Below are positions 17,407 through 25,783 of a stretch of DNA of 64,000 nucleotides, in pieces (the stretch's first letter is position 1; every line of letters begins with the position of its first letter). This DNA is from Bacteroidales bacterium (GTDB lineage Bacteria > Bacteroidota > Bacteroidia > Bacteroidales > F082). The stretch spans positions 24,302 to 88,301 of the forward strand of contig JAKSMV010000011.1 of the NCBI GenBank assembly GCA_024400425.1. Direction: 5' to 3'. The notes beneath the pieces are model-generated. The model did not search any database. It worked only from the letters and a program-made list of their open reading frames with translations, and had not been told where the DNA came from. A program made the translations under genes and the position numbers.

Positions 17407-18215
17407 TCGTGACGGGTGCTTCGGGCAGCATCGGCTCGGCTGCGGTTCGTGCTTTGGCGCAACGCGGTTATCGGGTCATTATGGCTTGCCGCAATGTGGA
17501 GAAAGGGGAGAAAATCAAGGCTGAAATCCGGAAGTCTTTGCCTGAAGCCGATTTGCAGGTGATGCAGGTCGATATGGCTTCGCTGAAATCGGTAAAAAGT
17601 TTTGCTGATAGCTTGAAAGACAACGGAATGCAACTTGGCGGCATTTTCAATAATGCTGGCACAATGAACCGTAATTTCGCTTTGTCGGAAGATGGTTTTG
17701 AAAAGACCATTGCCGTCAATTACATTGCGCCTTATTTCCTGACGCGCTCATTGTTGCCTCTGTTTCAGCCTGATGCACACATCGTGAACATGGTTTCTTT
17801 GACTTGCGGCATGGCGAAACTCGATTACACTTTCTTTGAGAAAACGGAAAAGGATTTCAGTCAGTTGGGAACGTATGCCGATTCGAAATTGGCTTTGCTG
17901 CTGTTTACACTTGCATTGTCGCAAAAGACTGGTTTTCATGTCAATATGGCTGACCCTGGCGTGGTGAACAGCAATATGATTAGCCTCGGCCGCTGGTTCG
18001 ATCCTTTGGCGGATGCTGTTTTCCGTCCTTTTTGCAAGTCGCCTGAAAAGGGTGCTATTCCGCCTGTCAACGCGATGACGAGCGAACTTTCCGGCAAGTA
18101 TTTTGTTGGGAAAAAGTGCAAGAATGTACCTGGAAAATTCCTTTCACACCCCGAAATTGAATGGTTATGGAACGAAACGGAAGAATTGTTGCGAAAAAGA
18201 GGTTTTCAACTGTAA
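17388..18215 (+). CDS. Short-chain dehydrogenase/reductase (retinol-dehydrogenase-like)
   Basis: A 275-residue SDR: TGASGSIG at residues 9-16, ACRNVEKGE (the NADP-type arginine after beta-2), FNNAGTMNR, VNMVSLT with the catalytic serine, and YADSKLA with the YxxxK pair. The C-terminal part SGKYFVGKKCKNVPG resembles retinol-dehydrogenase/WWOX-like SDRs. ATG 17388 puts the dinucleotide motif at the normal distance from the start; an in-frame ATG at 17370 is possible. It overlaps the preceding SDR by 19 nt and the following secreted-protein gene by up to 55 nt. Confidence 0.84.
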   Translation: MEKVQVIVTGASGSIGSAAVRALAQRGYRVIMACRNVEKGEKIKAEIRKSLPEADLQVMQVDMASLKSVKSFADSLKDNGMQLGGIFNNAGTMNRNFALSEDGFEKTIAVNYIAPYFLTRSLLPLFQPDAHIVNMVSLTCGMAKLDYTFFEKTEKDFSQLGTYADSKLALLLFTLALSQKTGFHVNMADPGVVNSNMISLGRWFDPLADAVFRPFCKSPEKGAIPPVNAMTSELSGKYFVGKKCKNVPGKFLSHPEIEWLWNETEELLRKRGFQL

Positions 18216-19141
18216 TCGTATTGCTGCTGTTGGCTTTTCCGACCTTTGCCCAGCGTTACGAAACGGTGCCTTTCGGCGATTTCGAGCAGTGGACGGTGCG
18301 CCACATCACCGAGTCGGCGATTTTGGGCGGCGACACCAAGACTTTGTATATTCCTGCGCCCAACGATACGATTGATGGCAACAAGGTTTATGATTACAAG
18401 AAAACCATTTGGTCCACATCCAACGCCTACGCAAAAATCATGGGGATTGTCAAGACCAGCACATCAGTTTCGCCCGACAAGGGGCCTTCGGGAAAATGTG
18501 CGAAGTTGGCCACTTGTTTTGCCCAGTGCAAGGTTGCGGGACTCATAAATATTAAGGTGTTGGCATCAGGCTCCATCTATTGGGGCAAGATGCTGGAACC
18601 CATCACGGGCGTGTCCGACCCGTATGCCTTCATGGATTGGGGCATTCAGTTTACGAAAAAACCGAAGGCTGTAGTGCTTGATTATAAGTCGGTTGTACCG
18701 AATACGGGCAAACTGACCAAAGGCACGACTTTCCGCACGACGACTTTCGACGGCTACGACCCGGAGGAAATCATGCTGATTTTGCAATACCGCTGGGAGG
18801 ATGAAAAAGGCAACATTCACGCCAAAAGGGTGGGCACTGCCTTTTATCATATCGAAAAGACCTCCAACGGCTGGGTGAAGGATTTGCGGGTGCCTGTCAT
18901 CTATGGCGATGCGCGCAAGTCGCCGAATTACAAGCCTTACATGGATTTGGTCTCGAAAGACCGTCCTTTTTTCGCCTTGAACAAAAAAGGGGATAAGAAG
19001 CCCATTTTGGAAGAAGCCTGGGCCGATGCCGACAGCCCTGTCACCCACGCCATTATGATGATAACCTCAGGCAGTTGTGGCGCTTTCATCGGGGCCTTGG
19101 ACAACGTGCTTTGGGTGGATAATGTGAGATTGGAGTATTAG
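18161..19141 (+). CDS. Secreted PCMD-domain protein (putative carbohydrate-related)
   Basis: A 326-residue exported protein with a hydrophobic signal segment (KRFSTVIVLLLLAFPTFAQ) after a basic lead. The body has FGDFEQWTVRHITES, then a beta-rich domain ending WVDNVRLEY, the pattern of the PCMD family (putative carbohydrate metabolism domain, a jelly-roll fold of Bacteroidota surface proteins). ATG at 18161 or 18167; either overlaps the SDR gene, and no later start keeps the signal peptide. It lies 18 nt upstream of the beta-helix glycosidase gene. Role unproven; carbohydrate binding is the family guess. Confidence 0.72.
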   Translation: MVMERNGRIVAKKRFSTVIVLLLLAFPTFAQRYETVPFGDFEQWTVRHITESAILGGDTKTLYIPAPNDTIDGNKVYDYKKTIWSTSNAYAKIMGIVKTSTSVSPDKGPSGKCAKLATCFAQCKVAGLINIKVLASGSIYWGKMLEPITGVSDPYAFMDWGIQFTKKPKAVVLDYKSVVPNTGKLTKGTTFRTTTFDGYDPEEIMLILQYRWEDEKGNIHAKRVGTAFYHIEKTSNGWVKDLRVPVIYGDARKSPNYKPYMDLVSKDRPFFALNKKGDKKPILEEAWADADSPVTHAIMMITSGSCGAFIGALDNVLWVDNVRLEY

Positions 19142-19159
19142 AAAATTGTTTTGCGAACT

Positions 19160-20791
19160 ATGAAACACATCCGTTTTCTACTCGTCTTCATTTTCGCTGC
19201 AAGTTTGGTTTCTTGCAATGATAAGGTCGCGAACATCCGTGACTTTGGCGTGAAACCGAATACAGGGAAAGATGTAACTGCCGATTTCAACAAGGCTTTG
19301 TGGCAATGTCGCGAAAAGGGCGTGAAGGTGCTTCATCTCGAAAAGGGTGTCTATGACTTTGGGCCTGATGATGCGGCCCAAAGAGAGATTTTCGTCTCGA
19401 ATACGAGTAGCGAAACGGAATGCCCTTCGAAAATCAAGACCATAGGCCTCCTGCTCGAAGACCAACATGATTTTACTATAGAAGGCAATGGCGCCGAGCT
19501 GGTTTTCCACGGCAAGCTGACGATGATGGCCCTCATCCATTCTTCCGGCATCAGGTTGAGGAACTTTCATATTGATTGCGAACGCCCCGGCGCTTCCGAA
19601 ATGATGATTGAAAAGGTCAATGCTGGCGAGGTGTTTTTACGTTTCAACAAAAACTCATGGTACGAAATCACGCCCGAAGGCAGATTGGAATTGGTCGGGG
19701 AGGGTTGGAAAACCGAATATCCGCATTGCGTCGAATATGATGCGCAAACAGGTTACATGATTTACAGCACGAATTGGGATATCGTGCAAAACTCTCATGC
19801 TGAGGAGATTGAAAAGGGACTTGTGAAAGTCCATGTCGGTGAAACGTCGTCTTTTAAGGAAGGTAATGTCCTCACCGTCCGCGACAGGATCCGTGACCAA
19901 GTCGGAATCCTGAATCTTGAAAGCGAGGACTTGGAATTTGAGGATTTGGGCATTCATTCCCTTCATGCCATTGGCGTTGTCAGTCAGTTTTGCAGGAATG
20001 TGTCTTTCGAAAATGTGAATTTCGAGCCACGGGAAGGCAGTGGGCGCATCCTTGCTTCTTCGGCTGATTTCCTTCATTTTAGCGGTTGTGCGGGAAAGGT
20101 TGTAGTTCACGGTTGCCGTTTCAGCGGCGCCCAGGACGATTGCATCAATATCCATGGAACCTATTTGGTACTTGATGAAATCGTGTCGGACAAACAAATG
20201 AAACTCCGTTTTGCCCATCATCAGACCTACGGTATGCAGGCATTCTGGCCAGGCGATACCATCGCGTTGGTCAATCGCAATTCGTTGAAAACCATGTCTG
20301 TTGCTGCCGTTGACTCGGTCTGCCGCTTGAGCTATAGGGAAGTGCTTTTGACGGTGAATCAGACCATCCCTTCGGAGATTCTGGAAAATGAATATGCCGT
20401 CGAAAACCTGACGTGGACACCTGAGGTCGAGATTTCCGATAATTATTTCACGAGGACAAGTACCCGGGGAATACTGATTACCACACCGAGAAAATCCGTG
20501 ATTAAGGATAATGTGTTCGACAAAGTCGGGATGAGCGGCATTTTCATCAGCGGCGATGCGAACGATTGGTACGAAAGCGGTGCTGTCAAAGACTTGACTA
20601 TCAGTAATAACCGCTTCGTTGATTGCGCCTACAACAATGGTTCAAAAGGAGCGATGATACTGATTGAACCGACAAATACGACGGATGAAACTCCCGTCCA
20701 CGAAAACATCAAAATTCTTGGCAACCAATTTGAATCGGAAGGTCGGGAACCAGTCGTGTATAAATCGGTTGGGAACCTTGTTGTTGAATAG
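19160..20791 (+). CDS. GH110-like right-handed beta-helix lipoprotein
   Basis: A 543-residue predicted lipoprotein: MKHIRFLLVFIFAASLVSC with the lipobox LVSC. It opens with IRDFGVKPNTGKDVT, typical of pectate-lyase-fold hydrolases, and has helical rungs throughout. The segment SGAQDDCINIHGTYL and the late rungs TSTRGILITTPRKSVIKDN match alpha-1,3-galactosidases of GH110 as I recall them, so that family is my best call; another beta-helix glycosidase is possible. The frame opens with TTG at 19151 but ATG 19160 is the natural signal start. It is the last gene of the 13178-20791 run. Confidence 0.72.
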   Translation: MKHIRFLLVFIFAASLVSCNDKVANIRDFGVKPNTGKDVTADFNKALWQCREKGVKVLHLEKGVYDFGPDDAAQREIFVSNTSSETECPSKIKTIGLLLEDQHDFTIEGNGAELVFHGKLTMMALIHSSGIRLRNFHIDCERPGASEMMIEKVNAGEVFLRFNKNSWYEITPEGRLELVGEGWKTEYPHCVEYDAQTGYMIYSTNWDIVQNSHAEEIEKGLVKVHVGETSSFKEGNVLTVRDRIRDQVGILNLESEDLEFEDLGIHSLHAIGVVSQFCRNVSFENVNFEPREGSGRILASSADFLHFSGCAGKVVVHGCRFSGAQDDCINIHGTYLVLDEIVSDKQMKLRFAHHQTYGMQAFWPGDTIALVNRNSLKTMSVAAVDSVCRLSYREVLLTVNQTIPSEILENEYAVENLTWTPEVEISDNYFTRTSTRGILITTPRKSVIKDNVFDKVGMSGIFISGDANDWYESGAVKDLTISNNRFVDCAYNNGSKGAMILIEPTNTTDETPVHENIKILGNQFESEGREPVVYKSVGNLVVE

Positions 20792-20861
20792 TTTTCTGTT
20801 TTTGCAGCTCAGATGTGGAAAATTCTTTCCTTTAATTACTCTCTCCCATGCCATTTTTTCC

Positions 20862-20869
20862 TATTTTTG
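20862..20869 (+). promoter_or_regulatory. -7 promoter element before DUF5606 gene
   Basis: TATTTTTG fits TAnnTTTG and lies 37 nt upstream of the ATG at 20907. No -33 match at the right distance. Confidence 0.45.
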
Positions 20870-20906
20870 CACCCGATTTTTTAAACAAATAAATTAGAAT
20901 TTAATC

Positions 20907-21341
20907 ATGGATTTAAGCAAAATCGTTTCTATAGCTGGTAAACCAGGACTGTATCAGATTAAGTCACAGGCCATTGGAAGAATTATTGTTGAATCGCTCG
21001 TTGATGGCAAATGCACTCCCGCTTTTGCTCACGACCGCATGAGCTCGCTGGAAGAAATCTCCATTTTCTCCACCGATGAAGACCGCCCGCTGAAGGAAGT
21101 CTTCAAAATGATCAATGAAAAAATGGGCGAAAAGGTCGATTTCGATTTCAAGAAGGCTTCGAATGACCAACTTAGAGCCAAGTTCCTTGAAGTGATGCCT
21201 GATTATGACCAGGAAGCCGTTTATCCATCAGATATGAAAAAGGTGTTCGCTTGGTATCAGATGCTGATGGACAAGAACTTGCTCGACTTCACCGAAGAAG
21301 AAAAACCGGCTGAAGAAGCAGCTGAAGAAAAAGCCGAGTAA
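20907..21341 (+). CDS. DUF5606-family protein
   Basis: A 144-residue soluble protein with a start typical of DUF5606 (MDLSKIVSIAGKPGLYQIKSQ), a small beta-domain (about 1-70), a helical middle with MPDYDQEAVYPSDMKKVFAWY, and an acidic, low-complexity tail rich in E and A. The family is widespread in Bacteroidota and its function is unknown to me. It has its own promoter element and a strong terminator, so it is probably monocistronic. Confidence 0.8.
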   Translation: MDLSKIVSIAGKPGLYQIKSQAIGRIIVESLVDGKCTPAFAHDRMSSLEEISIFSTDEDRPLKEVFKMINEKMGEKVDFDFKKASNDQLRAKFLEVMPDYDQEAVYPSDMKKVFAWYQMLMDKNLLDFTEEEKPAEEAAEEKAE

Positions 21342-21364
21342 GATTTGCTCCGTTTTTGATAACA

Positions 21365-21399
21365 AAAAAAGATGTTCTCGTTTTGAGGACATCTTTTTT
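21365..21399 (+). terminator. Intrinsic terminator after DUF5606 gene
   Basis: GATGTTCTC pairs with GAGGACATC (one G-T pair) around a GTTTT loop and is flanked by A-run and T-run, giving T6 after the stem. Confidence 0.85.
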
Positions 21400-21432
21400 G
21401 TCATATTCCTCTGTGCTTTTTTGATTATTGCT

Positions 21433-21440
21433 TATCTTTG
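21433..21440 (+). promoter_or_regulatory. -7 promoter element of the pyrKD unit
   Basis: TATCTTTG is an exact TAnnTTTG match, 25 nt upstream of the ATG at 21466. Confidence 0.5.
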
Positions 21441-21465
21441 TCCCCGAATTTTAATTTGAAAAGCA

Positions 21466-21822
21466 ATGGAAAACGATGAAAAAGAAGACCGCATTGAAAA
21501 GATGGTGAAAGCATCGCCAATGCAGAAGACCTTTAATAAGGTGTTGTGGTGCTCATGCTGCGTTGCTGGCATAGGTATCATTAACGTTCTTGCCGATTTT
21601 GTAAAAGGCAGAACGGTGGACTGGAAGGAAGCAGTCGGTTTTATCGCCGGTGGCCTCTTCTTTCTTTTGGTTTACGCGGTGATTAGTCTTTTCGTGAATC
21701 GTTCAAAATGCTTTGAGAATCTTGACGTTAAGGAAAAAGATGAAAAGAAGGGAAAGTTGAGTTTTTGGATACTTTTCGCTTTCTTTGTGGTGGTTTTCAT
21801 TGTTAGTGGCATCTTAGATTGA
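21466..21822 (+). CDS. Small membrane protein of unknown function
   Basis: A 118-residue protein with three predicted membrane segments: VLWCSCCVAGIGIINVLADF, FIAGGLFFLLVYAVISLF and LSFWILFAFFVVVFIVSGIL. They are separated by charged loops; the N terminus is very acidic/basic mixed. It has its own promoter element and lies 18 nt upstream of pyrK, so it probably leads that operon. I do not recognise a family. Confidence 0.65.
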   Translation: MENDEKEDRIEKMVKASPMQKTFNKVLWCSCCVAGIGIINVLADFVKGRTVDWKEAVGFIAGGLFFLLVYAVISLFVNRSKCFENLDVKEKDEKKGKLSFWILFAFFVVVFIVSGILD

Positions 21823-21840
21823 TATTTCTTTAGATATAAA

Positions 21841-22602
21841 ATGAAACAGATAACAGATTTTAAACTCATTGAGAAACAGGATTATGGCAATGTTTCGTGG
21901 CTGAAGTTGCAGTCGGAGAGCGATTTGCCTGCTATCTTGCCGGGTCAATTTGTGGAGGTGCGTGTTGACGGCTCTCCAAAGACTTACTTGCGTCGCCCGA
22001 TTTCCATTCACGATGTAGATGCAGAAAACCGTTGCATCGAATTGTTGGTAGCCAAGGTGGGTGAGGGCAGCACGACACTGACGATGTTGCCGATAGGTGC
22101 TACCGTGAATTTGGTTTTGCCTTTGGGCAACGGCTTCACATATCCCGAAAAAGGCGAAGAAGTGCTGCTTGTTGGCGGTGGTGTGGGCATCGCCCCGATG
22201 CTGTATTTTGCAAAGATGCTGAAAATGAAAGGCTTTGAACCTGCTTTGCTTTTAGGCGGCAAAACGGAAAAAAACTTGATGCGCCTTGACGAATACCGTC
22301 GTTGGGGTGCCACTTTCGTAACCACCGAAGATGGCTCGATGGGTGAGAAAGGCTTCGTGACGCAACATTCTATTTGGAGCGATAAGACTTTCGACAAGGT
22401 TTATGTCTGTGGCCCGAAACCGATGATGAAAGCCGTTTTCGCGGTGACGAAAGAAAACGACATTTGGTGCGAGGTCTCGCTCGAAAATATGATGGCTTGC
22501 GGTTTGGGCGCTTGCCTGTGTTGCGTCGAAAAGACGGTTGAAGGCAACACCTGCGTCTGCAAGGAAGGTCCGGTTTTCAATACAAGGAGGTTGTTATGGT
22601 AA
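21841..22602 (+). CDS. pyrK: Dihydroorotate dehydrogenase electron-transfer subunit
   Basis: A 253-residue FAD/[2Fe-2S] protein. The FAD-binding domain has [10 protein letters not shown]; the NAD-binding half has [17 protein letters not shown] and [13 protein letters not shown]; the C-terminal iron-sulfur motif is [10 protein letters not shown] followed by [11 protein letters not shown]. PyrK takes electrons from the PyrD FMN and passes them to NAD+. It overlaps pyrD by 7 nt, as expected for the class 1B complex. Confidence 0.93.
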   Translation: MKQITDFKLIEKQDYGNVSWLKLQSESDLPAILPGQFVEVRVDGSPKTYLRRPISIHDVDAENRCIELLVAKVGEGSTTLTMLPIGATVNLVLPLGNGFTYPEKGEEVLLVGGGVGIAPMLYFAKMLKMKGFEPALLLGGKTEKNLMRLDEYRRWGATFVTTEDGSMGEKGFVTQHSIWSDKTFDKVYVCGPKPMMKAVFAVTKENDIWCEVSLENMMACGLGACLCCVEKTVEGNTCVCKEGPVFNTRRLLW

Positions 22603-23510
22603 ACACAAAGATAGATTTAGGCAAAGGCCTCGTGCTCCGCAATCCCGTGATGACGGCTTCGGGCACTTTCGGCTATGGCGAAGAATACACCGATTTCGTT
22701 GATATGGCGCAACTTGGCGGCATTATCGTGAAAGGCACGACCTTGCATCCGCGCGAAGGCAATCCATATCCGCGCATGGCTGAAACGCCATCGGGCATGT
22801 TGAATTGCGTCGGCTTGCAGAACAAGGGCGTGGAATATTTCATCAACACGATTTATCCGCGCATCAAGGATTTCGACACCAATGTGATTTTGAATTTATC
22901 TGGCTCAACCATAGAGGATTATGTGTCGGCGGCTGAGATGATCAATGAGCTGGATAAAATCCCTGCCATCGAGTTGAATGTGTCGTGTCCGAATGTGCGT
23001 CAAGGCGGCATGGCTTTTGGCGTGACTTGTTCGGGCATCTCGCAAGTCGTTGCCGAAGTGCGCAAGGCTTATCACAAACACTTGATGGTAAAATTGTCGC
23101 CCAATGTGACCAACATCGCTGAAATTGCGCAGGCTGCCGAAGCCTCAGGTGCTGATTCCGTTTCGCTGATTAACACCTTGTTGGGCATGGCTATTGATGC
23201 CGAAAAGCGCAAACCAATCCTTTCCATGGTGACGGGCGGCATGTCGGGCGCTTGCGTCAAGCCGGTGGCTTTGCGCTGCGTTTGGCAAGTGTCAAAAGCG
23301 GTGAAGATTCCAGTAGTCGGTTTGGGTGGCATTTCAAACGCCACCGATGCCGTCGAATTTATGCTGGCAGGCGCATCGGCCATCGAAATCGGAACCGCCA
23401 ATTTCATTGATCCGGCCATTTCGGCTAAGGTTGCTGCTGGCATCACCGATTATTGTGAACGCCATGGCTTTGAAAAGGCGACAGACCTTATCGGCGCTTT
23501 AGAGGCTTGA
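22596..23510 (+). CDS. pyrD: Dihydroorotate dehydrogenase, class 1B catalytic subunit
   Basis: A 304-residue FMN TIM-barrel enzyme that oxidises dihydroorotate to orotate in pyrimidine synthesis. Landmarks: [16 protein letters not shown] at the N terminus, [11 protein letters not shown], the catalytic cysteine in [19 protein letters not shown], and the phosphate site [16 protein letters not shown]. The catalytic Cys (rather than Ser) and the partner pyrK mark class 1B, which uses NAD+. It is followed by a bidirectional terminator facing murB. Confidence 0.95.
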   Translation: MVNTKIDLGKGLVLRNPVMTASGTFGYGEEYTDFVDMAQLGGIIVKGTTLHPREGNPYPRMAETPSGMLNCVGLQNKGVEYFINTIYPRIKDFDTNVILNLSGSTIEDYVSAAEMINELDKIPAIELNVSCPNVRQGGMAFGVTCSGISQVVAEVRKAYHKHLMVKLSPNVTNIAEIAQAAEASGADSVSLINTLLGMAIDAEKRKPILSMVTGGMSGACVKPVALRCVWQVSKAVKIPVVGLGGISNATDAVEFMLAGASAIEIGTANFIDPAISAKVAAGITDYCERHGFEKATDLIGALEA

Positions 23511-23533
23511 TAATCAATTTTATTGATAAACAA

Positions 23534-23559
23534 AAAAAGGAGCAGAGATGCTCCTTTTT
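23534..23559. terminator. Bidirectional terminator between pyrD and murB
   Basis: AAAAAGGAGCA pairs with TGCTCCTTTTT around GAGA. It serves both convergent genes because A- and T-runs flank the stem symmetrically. Confidence 0.85.
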
Positions 23560-23562
23560 AGT

Positions 23563-24576
23563 TTATATGAAATTCACCTCAGGTGAAATCTCAATCCCGA
23601 ATTTCTCTTTGACGGATTGCATGATTTTTTCCGCCAATTCAACGATGTCGCAGCCTTTTCCGCCGCCGTAATGCACCAAGACCAATGCTTGTTTTTCGTA
23701 AACCCCGACATGTTCATCGCGCCAGCCTTTCCAACCGGCCTTTTCAATGAGCCATCCCGCCGGGACTTTCACTTTCCCGTCTGACTCGGCATAATGCGGC
23801 GCATCGGGATAGGCTTTTTGCAAGGCCTCGAATTGTGCTTTCTCAATGACAGGATTCTTGAAAAAACTGCCGGCATTGCCGATTTTCCTGACATCGGGCA
23901 GCTTGGCATCGCGAATGGCGCAAATGGCATCGTGGAGTTGCTGTAATGTAGGTGTATCTATTTTGTTTTCAGTAAGATAATTCTTGATGTTGCCGTATTC
24001 CAAATTCAGTTGGGCATTGCGTTTCAGGAGAAAATCAACGGAAACAATGACATATTTTCCTTTCAGTTCCGATTTGAAAATGCTGTTGCGGTAGGCAAAT
24101 TTGCACTCGTTTTTTTTGAAAACCCGATGTTCGCCAGTGGCAAGACAAATGGCCTCGCATTGCAAAAAACAGTCTTTCAGTTCTGCGCCGTAGGCTCCGA
24201 TATTTTGCACAGGTGCCGCCCCGACCTTGCCCGGAATATGACCGAGATTTTCCAATCCATGAAGATTATTGTCAACGGTAAATTGCACGAAATCAGGCCA
24301 ATCTTCACCAGCGTATGCACGCACAATGATACTGTCCGTCGAATCTGTCAAAAAATCGATTCCTTTGATATTCATATAAACGACCGTTCCGTCAAAATAA
24401 TTCTCGCAAAACAGCACGTTGTTTCCGCCGCTGAGAATCAGATGCCTTTCGGTTTCAAGAATGCCACTGCTAATCAGTTTTTCCAAGTCGGAAACGCTCT
24501 GGATTTCAACGAAATGTTTTGCCTTGACATCGAATCCGAAGCTGTTATATGTCTTTAATGAAAATTGCTCTTGCAT
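23563..24576 (-). CDS. murB: UDP-N-acetylenolpyruvoylglucosamine reductase
   Basis: A 337-residue FAD enzyme that reduces enolpyruvyl-UDP-GlcNAc to UDP-MurNAc in peptidoglycan synthesis. It begins LKTYNSFGFDVKAKHF; FAD-site motifs are LSGGNNVLF and IPGKVGAAPVQNIGAYG; catalytic motifs are KFAYRNSIFK (Arg), GNAGSFFKNP (Ser) and ISPEVNFI (Glu). The length and YRxSxFK arrangement suit type I (E. coli-like) MurB. A longer frame to 24615 is excluded because a promoter element at 24592-24599 lies downstream of that start and 15 nt ahead of ATG 24576. Confidence 0.95.
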   Translation of the reverse strand: MQEQFSLKTYNSFGFDVKAKHFVEIQSVSDLEKLISSGILETERHLILSGGNNVLFCENYFDGTVVYMNIKGIDFLTDSTDSIIVRAYAGEDWPDFVQFTVDNNLHGLENLGHIPGKVGAAPVQNIGAYGAELKDCFLQCEAICLATGEHRVFKKNECKFAYRNSIFKSELKGKYVIVSVDFLLKRNAQLNLEYGNIKNYLTENKIDTPTLQQLHDAICAIRDAKLPDVRKIGNAGSFFKNPVIEKAQFEALQKAYPDAPHYAESDGKVKVPAGWLIEKAGWKGWRDEHVGVYEKQALVLVHYGGGKGCDIVELAEKIMQSVKEKFGIEISPEVNFI

Positions 24577-24591
24577 GATGCTTGTTTTGTG

Positions 24592-24599
24592 CAAAAATA
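24592..24599 (-). promoter_or_regulatory. -7 promoter element of murB
   Basis: The minus strand reads TATTTTTG, 15 nt before the chosen murB ATG. It decides the start at 24576. Confidence 0.5.
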
Positions 24600-24641
24600 G
24601 TTTTTTTTTGCCCATAGAAAGCCGTTGACCGATTATTTAAT

Positions 24642-24649
24642 TAACTTTG
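24642..24649 (+). promoter_or_regulatory. -7 promoter element of the glycosyltransferase pair
   Basis: TAACTTTG is an exact TAnnTTTG match. It overlaps the TTG at 24647 that would open the longest frame, so translation must begin downstream. Confidence 0.5.
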
Positions 24650-24667
24650 CAATCAAATCTTTCGGTT

Positions 24668-25783
24668 TTGAAGCGGGTAATCGTATCGGTAATCAATGAT
24701 TTGGTGACAGACCAAAGGGTGAACAAGTCTTGCTTGACATTGCAAAAGGCTGGTTATGAGGTTCTTTTGGTGGGTCGTAAGCAGCGTAAAAGTCCGCCTA
24801 TGGATGAACGCCCGTATGCTTCGCACCGTATGAAATTGCTGTTCGAAAAAGGGCCGTGTTTTTATGCGGAATACAATATCCGTCTTTTCTTTTTCTTGCT
24901 GTTTCATCGTGCTAATCTTTTGCTCTCCAATGATTTGGATACGATTTTGCCGAATTTTTTCGTTTCTCGTCTGAAAGGCATCAATATGATTTACGACAGC
25001 CATGAATATTTCACCGAGACGCCGGAATTGATTCATCGTCCCAAAGTGCAGCGCGTTTGGAAACGCATTGAGGAATTTGCTGTTCCAAAATTGGGTGAAA
25101 TGATTACAGTTTGCGATTCGATTGCTGATTTGTTTCGCGAAAAATATGGTGTCAAGGTGCATGTGATTCGAAATATTCCGCCGCAAAAAGCATTGCCGCC
25201 AAAGGGTGATAAGGCTGAGTTGGGGTTGCCGCTTGACAAGCATCTGCTCGTGCTTCAAGGCTCTGGCATCAATATTCAGCGCGGTGCGGAGGAATTGGTT
25301 CAGGCCATGCAATATTTGGACGATTGCCATTTGATGATTATTGGTGGAGGTGATGTGTTGCCCATTTTGAAACAAATGGTTGTCGATTTGAACATCGCTG
25401 ACCGTGTTCGTTTCTTGCCGCGCATGTCGTATGCCAACATGATGGCTTATACGCAGAATGCGGAGTTGGGTTTCTGCTTGGATAAGGATACCAACTTGAA
25501 TTACCGTTTCAGTCTGCCCAACAAGCTTTTCGATTTCATTCAGGCAGGTGTGCCGATTGTCGCATCTCATTTGACTGAAATAGAAAAGATTATACGAAGA
25601 TGTGATATAGGAGTTTTCATTGAAAATCACGATCCGAAAACGATTGCAGCAACTATTCAGGATGCACTTTCCGATGCAGAAAGATATGGAAAATGGAAAC
25701 AGAATCTGACTGTAGCCGCTCAGGATTTGCGCTGGGAAAACGAGGAAAAAGTCTTGCTCGCAATTTATCAACAATATGGCTGA
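24668..25783 (+). CDS. Glycosyltransferase family 4-like protein
   Basis: A protein of about 371 residues with the GT-B fold: N-terminal half with NDLVTDQRVNKSCLTLQKAGYEV and NDLDTILPNFF, C-terminal half with LQGSGINIQRGAEELVQAM, MIIGGGDVLPIL and FSLPNKLFDFIQAGVPIVAS (GT4-type donor-site region). No ATG is available near the front. TTG 24668 is preferred over TTG 24647, because the latter lies inside the promoter -7 element. It overlaps the next glycosyltransferase gene by 8 nt. Likely role: surface or lipid-linked glycan assembly in the cytoplasm; sugar specificity unknown. Confidence 0.8.
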   Translation: MKRVIVSVINDLVTDQRVNKSCLTLQKAGYEVLLVGRKQRKSPPMDERPYASHRMKLLFEKGPCFYAEYNIRLFFFLLFHRANLLLSNDLDTILPNFFVSRLKGINMIYDSHEYFTETPELIHRPKVQRVWKRIEEFAVPKLGEMITVCDSIADLFREKYGVKVHVIRNIPPQKALPPKGDKAELGLPLDKHLLVLQGSGINIQRGAEELVQAMQYLDDCHLMIIGGGDVLPILKQMVVDLNIADRVRFLPRMSYANMMAYTQNAELGFCLDKDTNLNYRFSLPNKLFDFIQAGVPIVASHLTEIEKIIRRCDIGVFIENHDPKTIAATIQDALSDAERYGKWKQNLTVAAQDLRWENEEKVLLAIYQQYG

